A stretch of DNA of 64,000 nucleotides from Aminobacter niigataensis (GCF_014200015.1 NZ_JACHOT010000002.1:558001-622000), one strand, 5' to 3'. Counted from the first letter of the stretch, positions 48,198 to 59,117 are shown. Translations and numbers: made by a program. Notes: a model not told the origin generated them from the letters alone.

Positions 48198-49325
48198 TCA
48201 GAAGTAGCGCCGCACCCGCGGATGCCGGCTCAGCGAGCCCGGTCTGTAGCGAGGACTGTAGCCGTCGAAGCGCTGCTCGATATCGACGCACAGCCTGTCG
48301 ACGTCGACCTCCTTGCCTTGAATGGAGCGCGCTCCCGGCAGCCAGAAGACACCCAGCCCCGTACGCTCGTCATGCGCGAGGCCAAGCACCTTTCCCTCGA
48401 GCTCGACTGCGATGGGAAAATCGAGGCCGGACAAGCTGCGCAGCCTCTCGAGCATCCAGCCGAGACTGAGCTTGGCCAGGTTGTCGTCGTCGTCATATCC
48501 GCCGCCGATGTCGGAATGCACGCCCGGAAACCAGCATTGTTCGACGACCTGGCCCGACGCCCTGCCGTCGGCATCGACCTCGTCCCAAGGCACCAGAGCG
48601 AACGCCCTGCGGTTTTCGTCGATGGAGAGCGCATGCAAGCCGACCGGCACGCGTACCGACAGTTCGTTGTCGTGGAACGCGTGCTTGTAGGGGTTCACCA
48701 TGTTCATGATGCCCGGCAGCCCGAGCGCACGGACCGTGTCGAACACGCCGATCACATCGGGAACGACGGGTGCTGCACCGTATCTGGCGCCAAAGTCGGA
48801 ACCGGCCTTCTGCCGCTCGGATTTGTCCCTGATCTTGTAGGCGCTGACGGCTTCGTCGGCGATGGCCCTTCGCCGCTTTGCGCCGGCGCCGTCCTTGTCC
48901 CGCGATATCGGCCCGCCGCGATCTGTGGTCGCGATCCCGCATGTCGCCAGCACGCCGCCGAGGCAGCGCACCGTGTAGGCGCCGCGGGAAAAGCCGAACA
49001 GCCCAATCTTCATGCCGGGCTGCCAATCCAACATCAGCGCTTCATAGCAATCGACGATGTTTGCGGTAATGCCCCAGCCGGTGGCCTTGCTCCAGAGGTT
49101 GCGCAGGGTGCGCGTCCAGTTCCACTCACCTGCTTCCGGTGCGCCGAGCCCGGCATCGTAGAAGGCGCGAATGCCCGGCCTGCCGTCGATGGCCGAATAC
49201 ATCTGGAAGACGTTGGTGTTCTTGAACTGGCGATCGCCGACCTGCTCGATCTCGTCGGCCCGGACGCCACGCTGCCCGGTGCCGTCGGAAAAGATCAGAA
49301 CCCAAGCGCCGCTTGCCTGAGACAT
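48198..49325 (-). CDS. DUF2235 family alpha/beta hydrolase (phospholipase-like)
   Basis: A 375-residue hydrolase. The N-terminal block is WVLIFSDGTGQRG, the nucleophile elbow GLFGFSRGAYTVRCLGG, the acid strand VIGVFDTVRALG and the catalytic His region CWFPGVHSDIGGGYDDD. Together they give a complete DUF2235 Ser-Asp-His triad. Family members include type VI secretion phospholipase effectors. Here there is no VgrG, PAAR or immunity gene nearby, so a secreted-effector role is not supported. Confidence 0.85.
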   Translation of the reverse strand: MSQASGAWVLIFSDGTGQRGVRADEIEQVGDRQFKNTNVFQMYSAIDGRPGIRAFYDAGLGAPEAGEWNWTRTLRNLWSKATGWGITANIVDCYEALMLDWQPGMKIGLFGFSRGAYTVRCLGGVLATCGIATTDRGGPISRDKDGAGAKRRRAIADEAVSAYKIRDKSERQKAGSDFGARYGAAPVVPDVIGVFDTVRALGLPGIMNMVNPYKHAFHDNELSVRVPVGLHALSIDENRRAFALVPWDEVDADGRASGQVVEQCWFPGVHSDIGGGYDDDDNLAKLSLGWMLERLRSLSGLDFPIAVELEGKVLGLAHDERTGLGVFWLPGARSIQGKEVDVDRLCVDIEQRFDGYSPRYRPGSLSRHPRVRRYF

Positions 49326-49426
49326 GCCGCCTCCCGCCGACTGTCACTCCACCGACGGCGGATACTAGCATGCGACGCACGCCCGCCTGCGCACAATTGG
49401 CCGCGCAAGGTTAACCGGCAGTCCGC

Positions 49427-49699
49427 CTAGTGCATGAGGAACTCGCCATCCACCTTGCGCCACTCGTTGGGCGCGATCAGCTTGCGATGGGTGTAGTGCA
49501 CCGAATGCAGCGGGCCGTCGAGCTTGGCCCTCCAGAACTCGATGAAGCCGAACAGGATTGGGAATTTCGGCGCCAGGTCGTAGTCCTGCCAGATATATGT
49601 CTGCAGCACGTGCGGATGGTCAGGCAGATGGTAGAGAATTTCAGCTGTCGTCAGGCCGTAGCCCTTCAGCATCAGTTCCAGTTCAGAAGTGTCGCGCAT
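49427..49699 (-). CDS. usg: Usg family protein
   Basis: A 90-residue protein matching the alphaproteobacterial Usg family (SELELMLKGYGLTTAEILYHLPDHPHVLQTYIWQDYDLAPKFP and the end HRKLIAPNEWRKVDGEFLMH). The molecular function is unknown. The ATG at 49699 follows GGAAGGCTTGCG. Confidence 0.88.
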   Translation of the reverse strand: MRDTSELELMLKGYGLTTAEILYHLPDHPHVLQTYIWQDYDLAPKFPILFGFIEFWRAKLDGPLHSVHYTHRKLIAPNEWRKVDGEFLMH

Positions 49700-50012
49700 C
49701 GCAAGCCTTCCGTGTCGAACAACTCCTCCACGGCATGAGTCTGCGCCGCGGTCGTTAACCGTCCACTAAAATGAACGTGATCCGCCCGTGATAAGTTCCA
49801 AGAAATCAGCCGTTTAGCACTCGACCGCGACCATTGCTGATAGCTATATAGCGGCGGCGATTTGCCGCTGCGGAATGTGTCGAGGCAAATCCAATGTCTA
49901 ATATTGTGACGCACTGCAAATTGATAATAATGCGCGCCAACGTGCGGCCCTGAGGTCGCCGTCCGCAGGCCATCAGGGGCCGTCGGATCGCATCCGGGAG
50001 GAAGGGAAAGAA
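49700..50012 (+). other. Intergenic region upstream of acs
   Basis: No supported gene. It must hold the promoters of usg (minus) and acs (plus). An A+T-rich TAGCTATATAGC palindrome occurs around 49841-49852, and the stretch 49890-49935 is also A+T-rich. No well-spaced -35/-10 pair could be assigned. Confidence 0.45.
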
Positions 50013-51968
<1,956 letters not shown>

Positions 51969-51978
51969 ACGGACCCAT

Positions 51979-52003
51979 CCCCTCGCGCCACCGGTGCGAG
52001 GGG
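51979..52003 (+). terminator. Hairpin directly after acs
   Basis: CCCCTCGC and GCGAGGGG form a perfect 8-bp stem 10 bp after the acs stop. There is no T-run, so it may be a weak terminator or an mRNA 3'-end stabiliser. Confidence 0.5.
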
Positions 52004-52012
52004 AGCCGGCCT

Positions 52013-52044
52013 GCAAGTGCGACTAGATCGATGGTCGCACTTGC
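52013..52044. repeat. Perfect 11-bp inverted repeat after acs
   Basis: GCAAGTGCGAC (52013-52023) and GTCGCACTTGC (52034-52044) are exact reverse complements around a 10-nt spacer. No T-run follows. It could be a processing or stability element, or a protein-binding site in front of the small transcript. Confidence 0.6.
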
Positions 52045-52106
52045 GCAAACTGCGAAAAGACCCCACCTTGCTATTCGTGTTCAACGAACTGAAAGGAGGT
52101 GATCCG

Positions 52107-52175
52107 ATGTCGAGTGATTTCGTTTTCCTGAACGTGGCCTCTACGGATTGCCTTCTCGGGAAGCAGCCTTCCTGA
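52107..52175 (+). CDS. Small ORF (22 aa) with near-perfect Shine-Dalgarno
   Basis: ATG at 52107, stop TGA at 52173-52175. The peptide begins MSSDFVFLNVA and ends CLLGKQPS. GAAAGGAGGTGATCC (52091-52105) is complementary over 15 nt to the canonical 3' end of 16S rRNA, with the GGAGGT core 6 nt from the ATG. I do not recognise the peptide. No amino-acid run of the leader-peptide type is present. It is followed by a nested hairpin and a terminator, so it looks like a self-contained small mRNA or a dual-function RNA. Confidence 0.55.
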   Translation: MSSDFVFLNVASTDCLLGKQPS

Positions 52176-52189
52176 GCGATGCATGACGT

Positions 52190-52218
52190 GCGGCAGGTGA
52201 TGCCCCAGGCATTGCCGC
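52190..52218 (+). ncRNA. Nested hairpin in the small transcript candidate
   Basis: GCGGCA (52190-52195) pairs with TGCCGC (52213-52218), and inside it ATGCC (52200-52204) pairs with GGCAT (52208-52212), leaving a 4-nt asymmetric bulge. Together with the 52107-52175 ORF and the terminator this suggests a structured RNA of about 200 nt. Confidence 0.4.
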
Positions 52219-52249
52219 TGACGGCCGCGCCACGGACGAAACACGGAAA

Positions 52250-52281
52250 GGCCGCGTCTTCGCAAGAAGCGCGGCCTTTTT
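52250..52281 (+). terminator. Rho-independent terminator of the small transcript candidate
   Basis: GGCCGCG pairs with CGCGGCC (with additional TCTT/AAGA pairing and a small bulge) and is followed by five T residues. On the other strand the run is shorter, so it may also weakly terminate the minus-strand TadG-like gene. Confidence 0.85.
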
Positions 52282-52299
52282 GATTCCTGGAGATCCCGC

Positions 52300-53709
52300 C
52301 TATTTTGTCAGCGACAGCTGTTCGATGTTGCGGGCGATGGTCTGGAAGGCATCGTCGAGTTCCTTGCCCGTCGAGACTTCGAAATAACGCTTCAAGGTGC
52401 CGGTATCCGGCGTCGCGCAGTTCTTGAGCACGGCCTTGGCTGCATTCCTTTCGGATTTCGAGGTATCCTTGTTGTCGAGATCGAAGCCAATGGTGAAAAC
52501 CTCGATGCCGTCCTTCTTCATGTTGGCGCAGATGCTTTCGGCGTAGCTTCCGGACTTAGCCGACTGGCCGCCCTGGGCCTTCCCGGACACGCCTGCAAAG
52601 GCGGTGTTGAACAGGCCGTCGGTCATCAGGATCGCAACCTTCGCGACCTTCTTGGCATCGTGGTCAGCTGGGCCCGCACCGATGTTCGCATCCTTGATGG
52701 CGGTACGCCATTTGGGCGAAAGCATGTAATAGCCCCATTGCGCCGCGATACCGCCTGCTGTCACCCCGTTCGCCCTGAAACCGTCGATCGCGGTCGTCAG
52801 CTTCGCCATGTCGGCAGTCAGCGGTATCAGCTTCGCCGAGGGGCAAGACCCCACCCGGTCGTCGCGATTGACCCTGGCGAGGTAGATCTCGCCCTTGTTG
52901 TTCTCGCGCTCGGTATAAGGTCCGTCATCGCTGAAGTCGGCGGCTCCGTCCTTGTCCTTGCGCTCGGTGGCGCAACCGTCGCCACCGCTGCTGGCGGACA
53001 CGGCCTGAACGGCATCGATCGGCGGCGGCAGGTCCGACTTGCCCGGCTTCTCGACGAAGACGGCATCCGAAAGTCCGCCGGTGTTGACGGCCTCGGCATA
53101 GGGAACCAGCGCAATACGTATGCGCGGCTTGTCGGCATTCTGGCCCGTGAGAAGGATGCTGACGGCGTTCTGGGCGGCCGTCTTCAGGTCCTTGATCTTC
53201 TGCCCGCCCATGGAGCCGGTGACATCGAGCATCATCGCAACTTCGATGCGCTTGTCGGAATAGAGCGACGCGGTCGTTGCCGAAACGCGCTGGCGATTGG
53301 CCGTACCGAAGAGCGGGAAGAAGATGTCGACGTCGATCTCGGCGGTCGCCTCGACCGTGCCCGCCAGCTTGTCGACGGTCACACTGCGCAGCACCACCTT
53401 CTCGCCCGGCGCCAGCAGGTTCGCGGCGTTGACCTCGAGGAGCGTCCGGACGGAGGAGTCCGCATCTTCCGGCTTGATCCTCCCTGTCGTCAGGTCGCGG
53501 GCCGTCGACGTCACGGCAGCATCGACCGCCAGCGACAGGCTGGATTTGACATTGGAAAGCTGGACGATGTTGAGCCCGAACCCGGCAGCCATGGCCAGCA
53601 ACGGAATCGTCACGCCGCCCAGGACGGCAAAATTGCCCCGACGATCCCCGGCCAGGCGAAGTGCCGTCCGTCCCACCTTCCGAAATTGCAACATGTCCCG
53701 CCCCGCCAT
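52300..53709 (-). CDS. TadG-like pilus-assembly protein with von Willebrand A domain
   Basis: A 469-residue protein. The N-terminus has the TadE/TadG-type membrane segment (RRGNFAVLGGVTIPLLAMAAGFGLNIVQLSNVKSSLSLAVDAA). The vWA part starts at RIEVAMMLDVTGSMGGQKI (a DxTGS variant of the MIDAS motif) and ends with a helical tail (DDAFQTIARNIEQLSLTK). Such proteins belong to Flp/Tad pili, but no other tad gene is near. The ATG at 53709 follows AGAGGCAATCG. Confidence 0.85.
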   Translation of the reverse strand: MAGRDMLQFRKVGRTALRLAGDRRGNFAVLGGVTIPLLAMAAGFGLNIVQLSNVKSSLSLAVDAAVTSTARDLTTGRIKPEDADSSVRTLLEVNAANLLAPGEKVVLRSVTVDKLAGTVEATAEIDVDIFFPLFGTANRQRVSATTASLYSDKRIEVAMMLDVTGSMGGQKIKDLKTAAQNAVSILLTGQNADKPRIRIALVPYAEAVNTGGLSDAVFVEKPGKSDLPPPIDAVQAVSASSGGDGCATERKDKDGAADFSDDGPYTERENNKGEIYLARVNRDDRVGSCPSAKLIPLTADMAKLTTAIDGFRANGVTAGGIAAQWGYYMLSPKWRTAIKDANIGAGPADHDAKKVAKVAILMTDGLFNTAFAGVSGKAQGGQSAKSGSYAESICANMKKDGIEVFTIGFDLDNKDTSKSERNAAKAVLKNCATPDTGTLKRYFEVSTGKELDDAFQTIARNIEQLSLTK

Positions 53710-54019
53710 TCGATTGCCTCTGGCGAAGGGCGTTGCAGGAAACTGGCCGTGTCGGCCTTCTACCGGTCCTAACTGACCGGCGCATCGACAAGTTATTGAA
53801 TTCGCAAGGTTTCAGCTGACATCAAGGTAAATGGAGCGTAAACGGCGCTGCCAGCTGCGCGCCTTTTTCACCATTCGCTAACCATGATGCATTGCGATTT
53901 CCAAGGCCGGTTTCGAACTGTTCCGTTTCGGTGCGTCGGAGGTGTCCCAAAATCTGCCAGTGACCACCAACATACCCGTCGGCGACAGTCATAGGGTCAG
54001 GAGGCTGATGCCAATCGGC
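53710..54019 (-). other. Intergenic region upstream of the TadG-like gene
   Basis: I see no gene or RNA in this 310-bp stretch. It presumably carries the promoter of the TadG-like gene. No clear -35/-10 pair was found. Confidence 0.45.
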
Positions 54020-54286
54020 CTACCTCCTCGGCTCGCCGCTGACCGGATCGATCTTGATTTCAACCTTGGCTTTATCAGACGTGTAATAAACCACGTCATA
54101 ATAGCCTTCACTCTCCCAATCGATCTCGGAGATGTAGTGGAACTGATCGCGCTGCTCGATCTTGGCGATGATCTCGGACAGCTTGAGCGAATTCTGCGGC
54201 GGCACCGCCGGATCCTTGGTCTGGGCGTGCGCCGGCATGGCGGCAAGCAATACAGCAAGCACGAGTCCCGAAATCATCTTGGTCAT
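54020..54286 (-). CDS. Small periplasmic PepSY-like protein
   Basis: An 88-residue protein with a signal peptide (MTKMISGLVLAVLLAAMPAHA, then QTKDP). The mature part (KLSEIIAKIEQRDQFHYISEIDWESEGYYDVVYYTSDKAKVEIKIDPVSGEP) matches the PepSY pattern of a helix followed by strands. The ATG at 54286 follows AAGGAGCTGCT. Role unknown. PepSY domains are often inhibitory or ligand-binding modules. Confidence 0.75.
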   Translation of the reverse strand: MTKMISGLVLAVLLAAMPAHAQTKDPAVPPQNSLKLSEIIAKIEQRDQFHYISEIDWESEGYYDVVYYTSDKAKVEIKIDPVSGEPRR

Positions 54287-54376
54287 AGCAGCTCCTTGCG
54301 CAATTCTTGGGAAAACGAACTGCTCACGACTTCGGTTCCATCGCGGCCAGCAAGGTGCGCGCGAGCCCAAGTGCCG

Positions 54377-54589
54377 TCAGAAGTCGCTGGTCAGCCCCTT
54401 GATTTCCCAGTCGCCGTAGCGCCCAGGCTCCTTGCCGCCGCGGCCGCCGATCTCGCGCGGCAGCTTCGCCTCCTGCGCCCTGTAGGCTTCGCGGCGTGCC
54501 TCGGCTTCAGCCAAGGCGCGTTTGGCAGCCGGCGAAAGCTCCTTCGGCGCCGGCTGCTCCGGCTCGATTTGCGGCATGGCGTCGTTCAT
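54377..54589 (-). CDS. SDHAF4-like protein (DUF1674)
   Basis: A 70-residue protein whose C-terminus REIGGRGGKEPGRYGDWEIKG ending in TSDF is the DUF1674 signature. Members of this family (mitochondrial Sdh8/SDHAF4) assist flavinylated SdhA assembly into succinate dehydrogenase. The ATG at 54589 follows GAGGAATCCC. It is divergent from htpX. Confidence 0.85.
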   Translation of the reverse strand: MNDAMPQIEPEQPAPKELSPAAKRALAEAEARREAYRAQEAKLPREIGGRGGKEPGRYGDWEIKGLTSDF

Positions 54590-54695
54590 GGGATTCCTCG
54601 GAAATGATTGAAACGCACCCTCGTCTCTCCCATCATATAGCGAAGCGCGCAGCCGGGATCGACCCTGGCACGCGCGGAAAAGGACGGAGCGAACG

Positions 54696-55715
54696 ATGAA
54701 CATGATGCGGACGGCGATGCTTCTGGCGACCATGACGGCGCTGTTCATGGGCGTCGGCTACCTGATCGGCGGTTCGGGCGGCATGACCATTGCCTTCCTG
54801 ATCGCGGCGGGCATGAACCTGTTCAGCTACTGGAACTCCGACAAGATGGTTCTGCGCATGAACCATGCCGTCGAGGTCGACGAGCGCAACGCGCCGGAAT
54901 ACTACGCCATCGTGCGCGGGCTTGCGGCCAATGCCGGCCTGCCGATGCCGAAGGTCTACCTGATCGACAATCCGCAGCCCAACGCCTTTGCCACCGGCCG
55001 CAATCCTGAGAATGCCGCCGTCGCCGCCACCACCGGCCTGTTGCAACGCCTCAGCCACGAAGAGGTCGCGGCCGTGATGGCGCACGAACTCGCCCACGTC
55101 GAGAACCGCGACACGCTGATCATGACGATCACCGCGACGATTGCCGGCGCGATCTCGATGCTTGGCAACTTCGCCTTCTTCTTCGGCGGCAACCGCGACA
55201 ACAACAATCCGCTCGGCTTCATCGGCGTGCTTGTGGCGATGATCGTCGCACCTTTCGCCGCCATGTTGGTGCAGATGGCGATCAGCCGGACGCGCGAATA
55301 TTCGGCCGATCGTCGTGGCGCGGAAATCTGCGGCAATCCGCTCTGGCTCGCCTCCGCCCTTGACAAGATCGCCCGCAACGTCGAACGCATCCACAACCCC
55401 GAAGCCGAGCGCAATCCTGCCATGGCTCCCCTCTTCATCATCAATCCTCTATCCGGCGAGCGCATGGACAATCTATTTTCGACCCACCCCAATACTGAAA
55501 ACCGAATCGCCGCCCTTCAGGCGATGGCGAATGAGGGTGTCGGTCGTCCTGCATCGCGCACGGCACCGCAGCAACCGACCGCCCAGCGTACCGCTCCTTC
55601 CAGCCAGCAGGGCCCGTGGGGCGGTCGCCCCTCCGAGGAGGCGGCACCCGAGCAGCCGCGCCCGTCCGGCCCATGGGGCCGCAATCCGACCGGGCCGAAG
55701 GGCCCGAGGTCGTGA
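54696..55715 (+). CDS. htpX: Membrane zinc metalloprotease HtpX
   Basis: A 339-residue inner-membrane protease. It has two N-terminal membrane segments, the zinc motif HELAH in [16 protein letters not shown], two further membrane segments ([21 protein letters not shown] and [14 protein letters not shown]-like) and the third ligand Glu in [15 protein letters not shown] Pro/Gln-rich tail of about 50 residues follows the usual end (NRIAALQAM). Its stop overlaps the rsmB GTG start. It degrades damaged membrane proteins. Confidence 0.95.
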   Translation: MNMMRTAMLLATMTALFMGVGYLIGGSGGMTIAFLIAAGMNLFSYWNSDKMVLRMNHAVEVDERNAPEYYAIVRGLAANAGLPMPKVYLIDNPQPNAFATGRNPENAAVAATTGLLQRLSHEEVAAVMAHELAHVENRDTLIMTITATIAGAISMLGNFAFFFGGNRDNNNPLGFIGVLVAMIVAPFAAMLVQMAISRTREYSADRRGAEICGNPLWLASALDKIARNVERIHNPEAERNPAMAPLFIINPLSGERMDNLFSTHPNTENRIAALQAMANEGVGRPASRTAPQQPTAQRTAPSSQQGPWGGRPSEEAAPEQPRPSGPWGRNPTGPKGPRS

Positions 55716-57115
55716 GCGCCGACCAGCGCGACCCCAAGCGAAACCGCGCACGCACCGGCGACAGCAAGGGCAACCGTCCATCCATCGTTCCCGATGTCCC
55801 CGGCATCGCCGCGCGCATGGCCGCCGCGCGCCTGCTGGCAGCCACCATTGACGCCAGGACGCCGCTCGACGGCTTGACCGATCACGAGCACGGCCATCCG
55901 CAGTTCCGGGCGCTGGACCTGCGCGACCGCGGTCTCGTCCGCGCCATCCTCGCCACGGCGCTGCGCTATCGTGTCACCATCGCCAAGCTGCTCGCGCGGC
56001 GCTTGGAGAAGCCGCTCCCGGCCAACGCCACGGTGCTCTCCCATATCCTGCATGTCGCGGCGGCCCAGATCCTGTTCCTCGACATCCCGGACAGCGCTGC
56101 CGTCGACCTCGCTGTCACCCACGCCAAGGCGGACCCGCGCACCGTGCGTTTTTCAGGCCTGGTCAACGGCGTGCTGCGCACCCTTGCCCGTGCCAAGGAT
56201 GCCGAGCTTCCCGAGATGCTGGCGGCGACAAACGACGCCCCGGACTGGTTCGTCGAGCGGCTGACCACAGCCTACGGCGCGGACGAAGCTCAAAAGATTC
56301 TCGCAGCGCATCGCATCGAAGCACCTGTCGACTTCTCCATCAAGGCCGATGCCGCCAAATGGGCGGAGCAGTTGGGCGGCATAGTCCTGTCCACCGGCTC
56401 GGTGCGCATCGAGCGCCTTGCCGGTCCGGTCGCCGAATTGCCCGGTTTCGCTGAAGGCGCCTGGTGGGTCCAGGACGCCGCCGCAGCGCTCCCCGCAAAG
56501 CTGTTTGGCGATGTCGCCGGCCAGCGTGTCGCCGACCTGTGCGCCGCCCCCGGCGGCAAGACCGCCCAACTCGTGCTCACCGGTGCCAAGGTCACTGCGG
56601 TCGAAGCCTCGAAGAACCGCCTCACTCGCCTTGCCGGCAATCTCGAGCGCCTTGGCCTCGACGCCGACAAGGTCAATGCCGACATTCTCGCCTACGAGCC
56701 GGAGGAACTGTTCGACGCCGCGCTGCTCGACGCGCCGTGCTCGTCGACCGGCACCGTGCGCCGCCACCCCGACGTGTTGTGGACGAAATCACCTGACGAC
56801 ATCACCAAACTCGCCGGCGTGCAGCGCGGCCTGCTCGACCGCGCGGTGAAGCTGGTGAAGCCAGGTGGCCGGATCGTCTTTTCCAACTGCTCGCTCGATC
56901 CCGAGGAAGGCGAGGCGCTCGTCGCCGGCTTCCTCGCCGATCACAAGGGCAAGGTCGAACTCGATCCGATTCGCGTCGGCGAGGTCGCCGGTATCGACGA
57001 TTTCGTCACTGCCGCAGGATATTTGCGTACCACGCCGGCAGGCCTCGACCTCGGCAATCCCGCCGTCTCCGGCCTCGACGGCTTCTTTGCCGCGCGCTTC
57101 CGTCGTCTCGCCTGA
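55712..57115 (+). CDS. rsmB: 16S rRNA m5C967 methyltransferase family protein (RsmB-like)
   Basis: A 467-residue protein. The N-terminal NusB-like RNA-binding part covers about residues 35-160, followed by the Rossmann methyltransferase with [11 protein letters not shown], the motif-IV cysteine in [16 protein letters not shown] and the motif-VI cysteine in [16 protein letters not shown]. The GTG at 55712 overlaps the htpX stop (GTGA). An upstream frame inside htpX was rejected. The basic first 30 residues lie before the family start, and an ATG at 55817 is an alternative. Confidence 0.9.
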   Translation: MSADQRDPKRNRARTGDSKGNRPSIVPDVPGIAARMAAARLLAATIDARTPLDGLTDHEHGHPQFRALDLRDRGLVRAILATALRYRVTIAKLLARRLEKPLPANATVLSHILHVAAAQILFLDIPDSAAVDLAVTHAKADPRTVRFSGLVNGVLRTLARAKDAELPEMLAATNDAPDWFVERLTTAYGADEAQKILAAHRIEAPVDFSIKADAAKWAEQLGGIVLSTGSVRIERLAGPVAELPGFAEGAWWVQDAAAALPAKLFGDVAGQRVADLCAAPGGKTAQLVLTGAKVTAVEASKNRLTRLAGNLERLGLDADKVNADILAYEPEELFDAALLDAPCSSTGTVRRHPDVLWTKSPDDITKLAGVQRGLLDRAVKLVKPGGRIVFSNCSLDPEEGEALVAGFLADHKGKVELDPIRVGEVAGIDDFVTAAGYLRTTPAGLDLGNPAVSGLDGFFAARFRRLA

Positions 57116-57175
57116 TCCACGCATTTACCAAAAATTCACCCTCGCGCCCGCCATTGAAACAACCTAATTTGAACC

Positions 57176-58924
57176 ATGACGTGGGTTGCGTCGGGAGGGC
57201 TTTTGTCGATTACGGCGGACAACACGACGCGCCTGTGGACGCTCGTCGCCAAGGAGTTCTGGCGCAAGGCACGCCGGCGTTTGCGCGCCGGCCCGGCCTA
57301 TCGCTGGCGCTATTCCGGACGTACGCCCGAACGCGTGCTCATTGCGCCGCCCGACCTGCGCCTCGCCGACCCCCAGATCGCGCTTGAAATCTACTATGGC
57401 CGCTTTCCGCTGTCCGGCCATCTGGTCGAAACAGGCGGCCAGTCGCCCTTCCTCGTCGACGTTCCCAATCGCGGCTGGCAACGCAGCCTGCACGGTTTCC
57501 GCTGGCTGCGCCACATGCGCGCTGCCGGCACTGAACTCGCCGCGGCGAACGCGCGGGCGCTCGTCTCCGACTGGATCGCCATGCATGGCAACCGCATTTC
57601 AGGCGTCGCCTGGGAGCCGGCGACCACCGCCAAGCGCATCATCGCCTGGCTGCAGCATTCCTCGGTAGTGCTCCAGGGCGCCGAATTCGCCTTCTACCGG
57701 TCCTTCCTGCGCTCTCTGGCGATGCAGATCCGCTACCTCCGCTCCATGGCGCGCGAAATGCCCGCCGGCAAGGACCGGCTGAGGGCGCGCATAGCACTTG
57801 CCTTCGCCGCCCTTTCCCTGCCAGCACCGGTCTCGGCGCTGCGCTCGGCCACGCGCAGTCTCGCCGAAGAACTCGACCGCCAGATCCTGCCCGACGGCGG
57901 TCATGTCTCGCGCAACCCCATGGCGGTGCTGGAGATCCTCGCCGACCTCCTGCCGCTGCGCCACACCTATGCCAATCAGGCCGAACAGCCGCCCTTGGCG
58001 CTGATCAATGCTGTCGAGCGCATGCTGCCAGCGCTGCGCTTCTTCCGCCACCAGGACGGCAGCCTCGCGCGCTTCAATGGCATGGGCGCCACCATCCACG
58101 ACCGCATCGCCGCGATCCTGCGCCACGACGACACCGCCGGCTCGCCGCCGCTGCATGCCACCCATTCCGGCTACGAGCGCCTGGCCATGGGCGGCACGAC
58201 GGTCATTGCCGACACCGGCACGGCCCCGCCCATCGACGTGTCGAACCACGCCCATGCCGGCTGCCTGTCCTTCGAGATGTCGTCGGGCCGGCAGCACTAC
58301 ATCGTCAACGCCGGCGTCGACACCTATGGCATCGCCGAACTGAGGCCGCTGGCGCGCGCCACCGCCGCGCATTCGACAGTGACGATCAACGACACCTCGT
58401 CGGCAAGTTTTGCCCATTCGCAGCGCGTCAGCGGCCTGCTCGGCAGCCCACTGTTCGGCGGCCCCAAGTCGGTGCCCACCCAGCGGCTCGACAAGCCCGG
58501 CATCCATGGCTTTGTCGCCAGCCACGACGGCTACGCCCAGCGCTTCGGGCTCCATCACGAGCGCGAGCTCAGCCTGTCGGCCGGTGGCAGCATCCTGTCG
58601 GGTTGCGACCGCCTGCTTCGCGCCGGCAAGGCGCCAATCAAGAACGACGGCCGCGATCTCGTTGCCGTGCGTTTCCACGTCCACCCCGACGTCCAGCTGT
58701 TCCGTGACCAGAAGGAGCGGCTGGTGCTGACCGGCCCTGACATCGACACCTGGGTCTTCATCTCCCCGGACATTCCTGCCGAGGTCGAGGAATCGATCTA
58801 TTTCGCCGGTCTCGGCGGGCCCCGCCGCTCGCGCCAGATCGTGCTGTCGTTCAAGGCTTCGGAAGTCTCCGAGGTGCACTGGCAATTCTCCCGAACTCGC
58901 ATCATCAGCCGCCTCGAAAACTGA
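57176..58924 (+). CDS. Heparinase II/III-like family protein
   Basis: A 582-residue protein. The N-terminal alpha/alpha-toroid part runs to about residue 310. The C-terminal beta-sandwich carries the family marks (TVIADTGTAPPIDVSNHAHAGCLSFEMSSG, TVTINDTSSASF and SHDGYAQRFGLHHERELSLS). The order rsmB - this gene - purH recurs in Rhizobiales as I recall. No signal peptide is evident. Substrate unknown. Confidence 0.85.
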   Translation: MTWVASGGLLSITADNTTRLWTLVAKEFWRKARRRLRAGPAYRWRYSGRTPERVLIAPPDLRLADPQIALEIYYGRFPLSGHLVETGGQSPFLVDVPNRGWQRSLHGFRWLRHMRAAGTELAAANARALVSDWIAMHGNRISGVAWEPATTAKRIIAWLQHSSVVLQGAEFAFYRSFLRSLAMQIRYLRSMAREMPAGKDRLRARIALAFAALSLPAPVSALRSATRSLAEELDRQILPDGGHVSRNPMAVLEILADLLPLRHTYANQAEQPPLALINAVERMLPALRFFRHQDGSLARFNGMGATIHDRIAAILRHDDTAGSPPLHATHSGYERLAMGGTTVIADTGTAPPIDVSNHAHAGCLSFEMSSGRQHYIVNAGVDTYGIAELRPLARATAAHSTVTINDTSSASFAHSQRVSGLLGSPLFGGPKSVPTQRLDKPGIHGFVASHDGYAQRFGLHHERELSLSAGGSILSGCDRLLRAGKAPIKNDGRDLVAVRFHVHPDVQLFRDQKERLVLTGPDIDTWVFISPDIPAEVEESIYFAGLGGPRRSRQIVLSFKASEVSEVHWQFSRTRIISRLEN

Positions 58925-58977
58925 GCGAAAGGCGCTGCGCGCCTTGATTTCCAAGCGTCATATGGTACGCCGCCCTA

Positions 58978-59025
58978 GTGCATGACCCCGAAAATCGGTA
59001 ACGATTTTCGGAAAGGATCATGCAC
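58978..59025. repeat. Palindromic intergenic repeat element 1
   Basis: GTGCATGACCCCGAAAATCG and the facing CGATTTTCGGAAAGGATCATGCAC form a long imperfect palindrome between the heparinase-like gene and purH. Nearly identical palindromes recur widely in Mesorhizobium intergenic regions as I remember them. Copy number cannot be checked here. Confidence 0.75.
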
Positions 59026-59036
59026 CAATTAATTTG

Positions 59037-59080
59037 CTACAGCGTCCTTTGCGCGTCCCAAAAGACGCGCGGCGCTGTAG
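59037..59080. repeat. Palindromic intergenic repeat element 2
   Basis: A 44-bp imperfect palindrome bounded by CTACAGCG and CGCTGTAG, with GCGCGTC/GACGCGC inside. It directly follows element 1 and precedes purH by 37 bp. It belongs to a second class of repeat that I associate with Mesorhizobium genomes. Confidence 0.7.
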
Positions 59081-59117
59081 TCGCGTCTCTCATCCAGCCG
59101 TGAAAGGCCCCCTCGCC

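Larger units (their letters stand above)
51969..52299 (+). other. Intergenic region after acs holding hairpins and a small transcript candidate
   Basis: From left to right it holds two hairpins (51979-52003 and 52013-52044), a short ORF with an extreme Shine-Dalgarno (52107-52175), a nested hairpin (52190-52218) and a terminator (52250-52281). The parts are listed separately. Confidence 0.7.

Noticed and set aside
48198-49325. Type VI secretion effector-immunity pair
   Set aside because: The DUF2235 gene has no VgrG, PAAR, adaptor or candidate immunity gene beside it. The neighbouring usg gene is an unrelated core gene.
52091-52105. Possible rRNA fragment, because the sequence matches the complement of the 16S 3' end
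   Set aside because: The match stops after 15 nt and is placed exactly as a Shine-Dalgarno in front of an ATG. No further rRNA sequence is present.
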